Source of the DNA: Hofstenia miamia
Taxonomy: Eukaryota; Xenacoelomorpha; Acoela; Hofsteniidae
Reading direction: 5' to 3'
Assembly (NCBI GenBank): GCA_900660155.1
Contig: CABFPE010000039.1
Coordinates: 1,658,901-1,703,793 of the forward strand
Length of the DNA: 44,893 nucleotides
Made by a program: the position numbers and the translations under genes. Shown here piece by piece: positions 43,130-44,893 of the stretch (the stretch's first letter is position 1; each line of letters begins with the position of its first letter). A model generated the notes under the pieces. The model was not told where the DNA came from and made no database searches. It was given only the letters and a program-made list of their open reading frames with translations.

Positions 43130-43955
43130 ATCTATGACACGGAACGGAAACATTTGAGTGCTTATCTAGTTGCCAGTATATGCTGTCATCTCACTTTGGA
43201 AATTCCGCAATGTGACTGTGCAAAAACATGCGATCGTAATTCTCTGGTGCTTCAAATTACACGCTTATTTTTTCGAATTTCGTCCTCTCATCGAGGTTTT
43301 CTTGAGCTACAAATTTAATAGTGAAAGGAAGAAAAAGATTTTTGTTTTAAAGATCAAATGCATGTGTTCAAGAAAATTACAAAGTTGAGTTAATTATTTC
43401 ATTTAAAATCAGTGTCTCGTTACGAATTTAATTATCTGTATTTTTAGTATACATGTATATAAATGTCCCTTTACATATTTTAAATTTTTATTAGTTGTAC
43501 TACTTATTATTGTCGTGTATGGAAAATAGGGTTAAGTCTTACAGACAGGCTTTTTTAATAATTCTGTTTATCTTTCAAGAGTCTATCATTTCTATTTTAC
43601 AAACAGATGTTCTAATTTTTTGTGAAACCCAATTATGCAAAATTCGCCAGTTAGGATGTTGTGAGGAATTTTGTGTGAGGTTAACCTAAATCTGTAATTT
43701 CCGTTATTTTCTAAGGTTTCTTTGGTTTTATACAAATTTATACGACTTTAAAAACACAAGAGATATCCTGTCCTCGCTTTAGCAACTTCGTTACATTGTC
43801 AATTACGCCATAAAAACAAATAATGTATTTGAGTTTCGTTCATTGCATAATATGTTTTTCTTTTAAAATCCATAGTCCACAACTAGTAATGTATTATCTG
43901 ATGTTAGTTTTTAGTTGCCACACTGTTTCATAATAATGTTGAAGATTTGCACATT
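43130..43955. other. Intergenic, nothing recognised
   Basis: AT-rich; short open frames at 43103-43388 and 43495-43689 lack domain signals. Confidence 0.55.
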
Positions 43956-43963
43956 GTATTACA

Positions 43964-44239
43964 CAGGGACGAATCTAGGAATTTTCAAAAGGGTAGGCGG
44001 TTTGATGAAATTTAAGCTTAAAATAGATTACTTAAATAATAATGGATCACTGAATTATAACAAGAGTTGATTAACAGCAGTATTTAAAATTTATAAAGCC
44101 ACTTGTAATTTTTATATTGGATTCAACACTGGCAATAAACGCATAAGCTTATAATTTTTAAATTATAACTTGCGCGTCCCTTTATCGTAACCAAATGGGG
44201 GACGGCCGCAACCCACGCCCACCCCTAAATCCGTCCCTG
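43964..44239. mobile_element. hAT-like MITE with 8-bp target duplication
   Basis: The left end CAGGGACGAATCTAGG and the right end, read on the minus strand as CAGGGACGGATTTAGG, form an inverted repeat of the type used by hAT (Tip100/Zaphod-like) elements. The flanks are GTATTACA (43956-43963) and GTATTACG (44240-44247), 7 of 8 identical. Its right part is GC-rich (GGACGGCCGCAACCCACG). It is 276 bp long and non-coding. Confidence 0.85.
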
Positions 44240-44247
44240 GTATTACG

Positions 44248-44856
44248 CATCATGCATTGAATATAAGCGTAGCTGAGCCGATGATATTGAAAAATAATAT
44301 TACAATATTTGAACTTTCCTTCTCAAATTTAAATATAAAATGGAATTCATGGTCACTAAGCACTAAAGAGTAAAATTAGAAATTCGATTAGCTCACTCAT
44401 GGACTTTACATTTTACCAAACATTTGATAGTCTATTTTAATGAAAATAATTTTAAGATATACATTTTCGAAGCATTACGTTCGTCAACCTTTTCTAAGCC
44501 ATGGCGAATCAAAGTCAAATTTGTTCGTCTGCTTATAGTTATATATTGTATTACATTAGATATTTTTTCAACATTGATGCCATGCCTTAACTGAATATTT
44601 GCTAGTCATATGCTAAATCTCAGATGTTTAAATTTTCTATATTACGTTTTCCAATTTTTCGGCTATGTGGAGCTTAAAACCTAGTATATATCGCTCACAA
44701 AATATTATTTTTTAATTCAGCTAGAAATCAGTCTATGGGATTTTGAAATCTATTTTTAGCCTTGGTGGATAAAACTCTTTGCAATACTGCGGTGCAGAAA
44801 GGTTTAAGTTTTATTATAACTGCATTTAAACCCAAATAAACTTGAGCAGTAATGCA

Positions 44857-44859
<3 letters not shown>
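44248..44859. other. Intergenic, nothing recognised
   Basis: AT-rich sequence up to the terminal microsatellite. Confidence 0.6.

Positions 44860-44889
<30 letters not shown>
44860..44889. repeat. (TA)n microsatellite at window end
   Basis: About 15 TA units. Confidence 0.95.
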
Positions 44890-44892
<3 letters not shown>

Positions 44893-44893
44893 G

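Overview
This is nuclear DNA from an AT-rich eukaryote, most likely an animal. It has very low gene density, long non-coding stretches, many (TA)n microsatellites, decayed metazoan-type transposons and one clear metazoan-style F-box/leucine-rich-repeat gene that uses the standard code. There is no operon layout, CRISPR array, rRNA gene or recognisable tRNA gene. I cannot name the species from the sequence.

Layout. Bases 1-1395 hold a hAT-like MITE at the left edge, a small palindromic MITE and a short protein-like minus-strand frame. Bases 1396-11975 are one nearly complete but dead Ty3/gypsy LTR retrotransposon of about 10.6 kb. It has 1.2-kb LTRs (TGT...ACA), a primer-binding site, gag with a CCHC knuckle, protease, reverse transcriptase, RNase H, integrase with a GPY/F module, and then about 2.7 kb of extra 3' coding sequence that I cannot identify, followed by a polypurine tract. 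The element landed inside a second copy of the small MITE seen at about 540-710. Bases 12000-20450 are mostly empty, with two hAT-type MITEs bearing near-perfect 8-bp target duplications, a SINE-like patch and a LINE endonuclease fragment. An apparently intact F-box/LRR gene lies at 20460-22016 with a poly(A) signal after it.

Bases 22400-32500 contain a further hAT-like MITE, weak minus-strand and plus-strand exon candidates, a 68-bp mini-palindrome around a CTCF-like motif, a minus-strand LINE reverse transcriptase remnant, a GC-rich block of about 430 bp that ends in a (TA)n tract, and another GC-rich patch. Bases 34261-34735 are a 30-bp minisatellite of about 16 units with higher-order structure. 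Bases 39700-43150 hold a complete but inactive Tc1-like transposon, with four IR/DR sites and a frameshifted transposase, flanked by two diverged copies of another MITE. A hAT MITE with clear target duplications lies at 43964-44239.

Only the F-box gene is confidently a host gene. It should act as a substrate-recognition subunit of an SCF ubiquitin ligase. Nearly everything else I can name is transposon-derived, and none of the large elements looks able to move by itself. The most interesting parts are the unidentified third reading frame of the LTR element with its in-frame repeats, the G-to-A-type substitutions at its catalytic sites, and the set of unrelated hAT-like MITEs whose subterminal regions are degenerate simple repeats.
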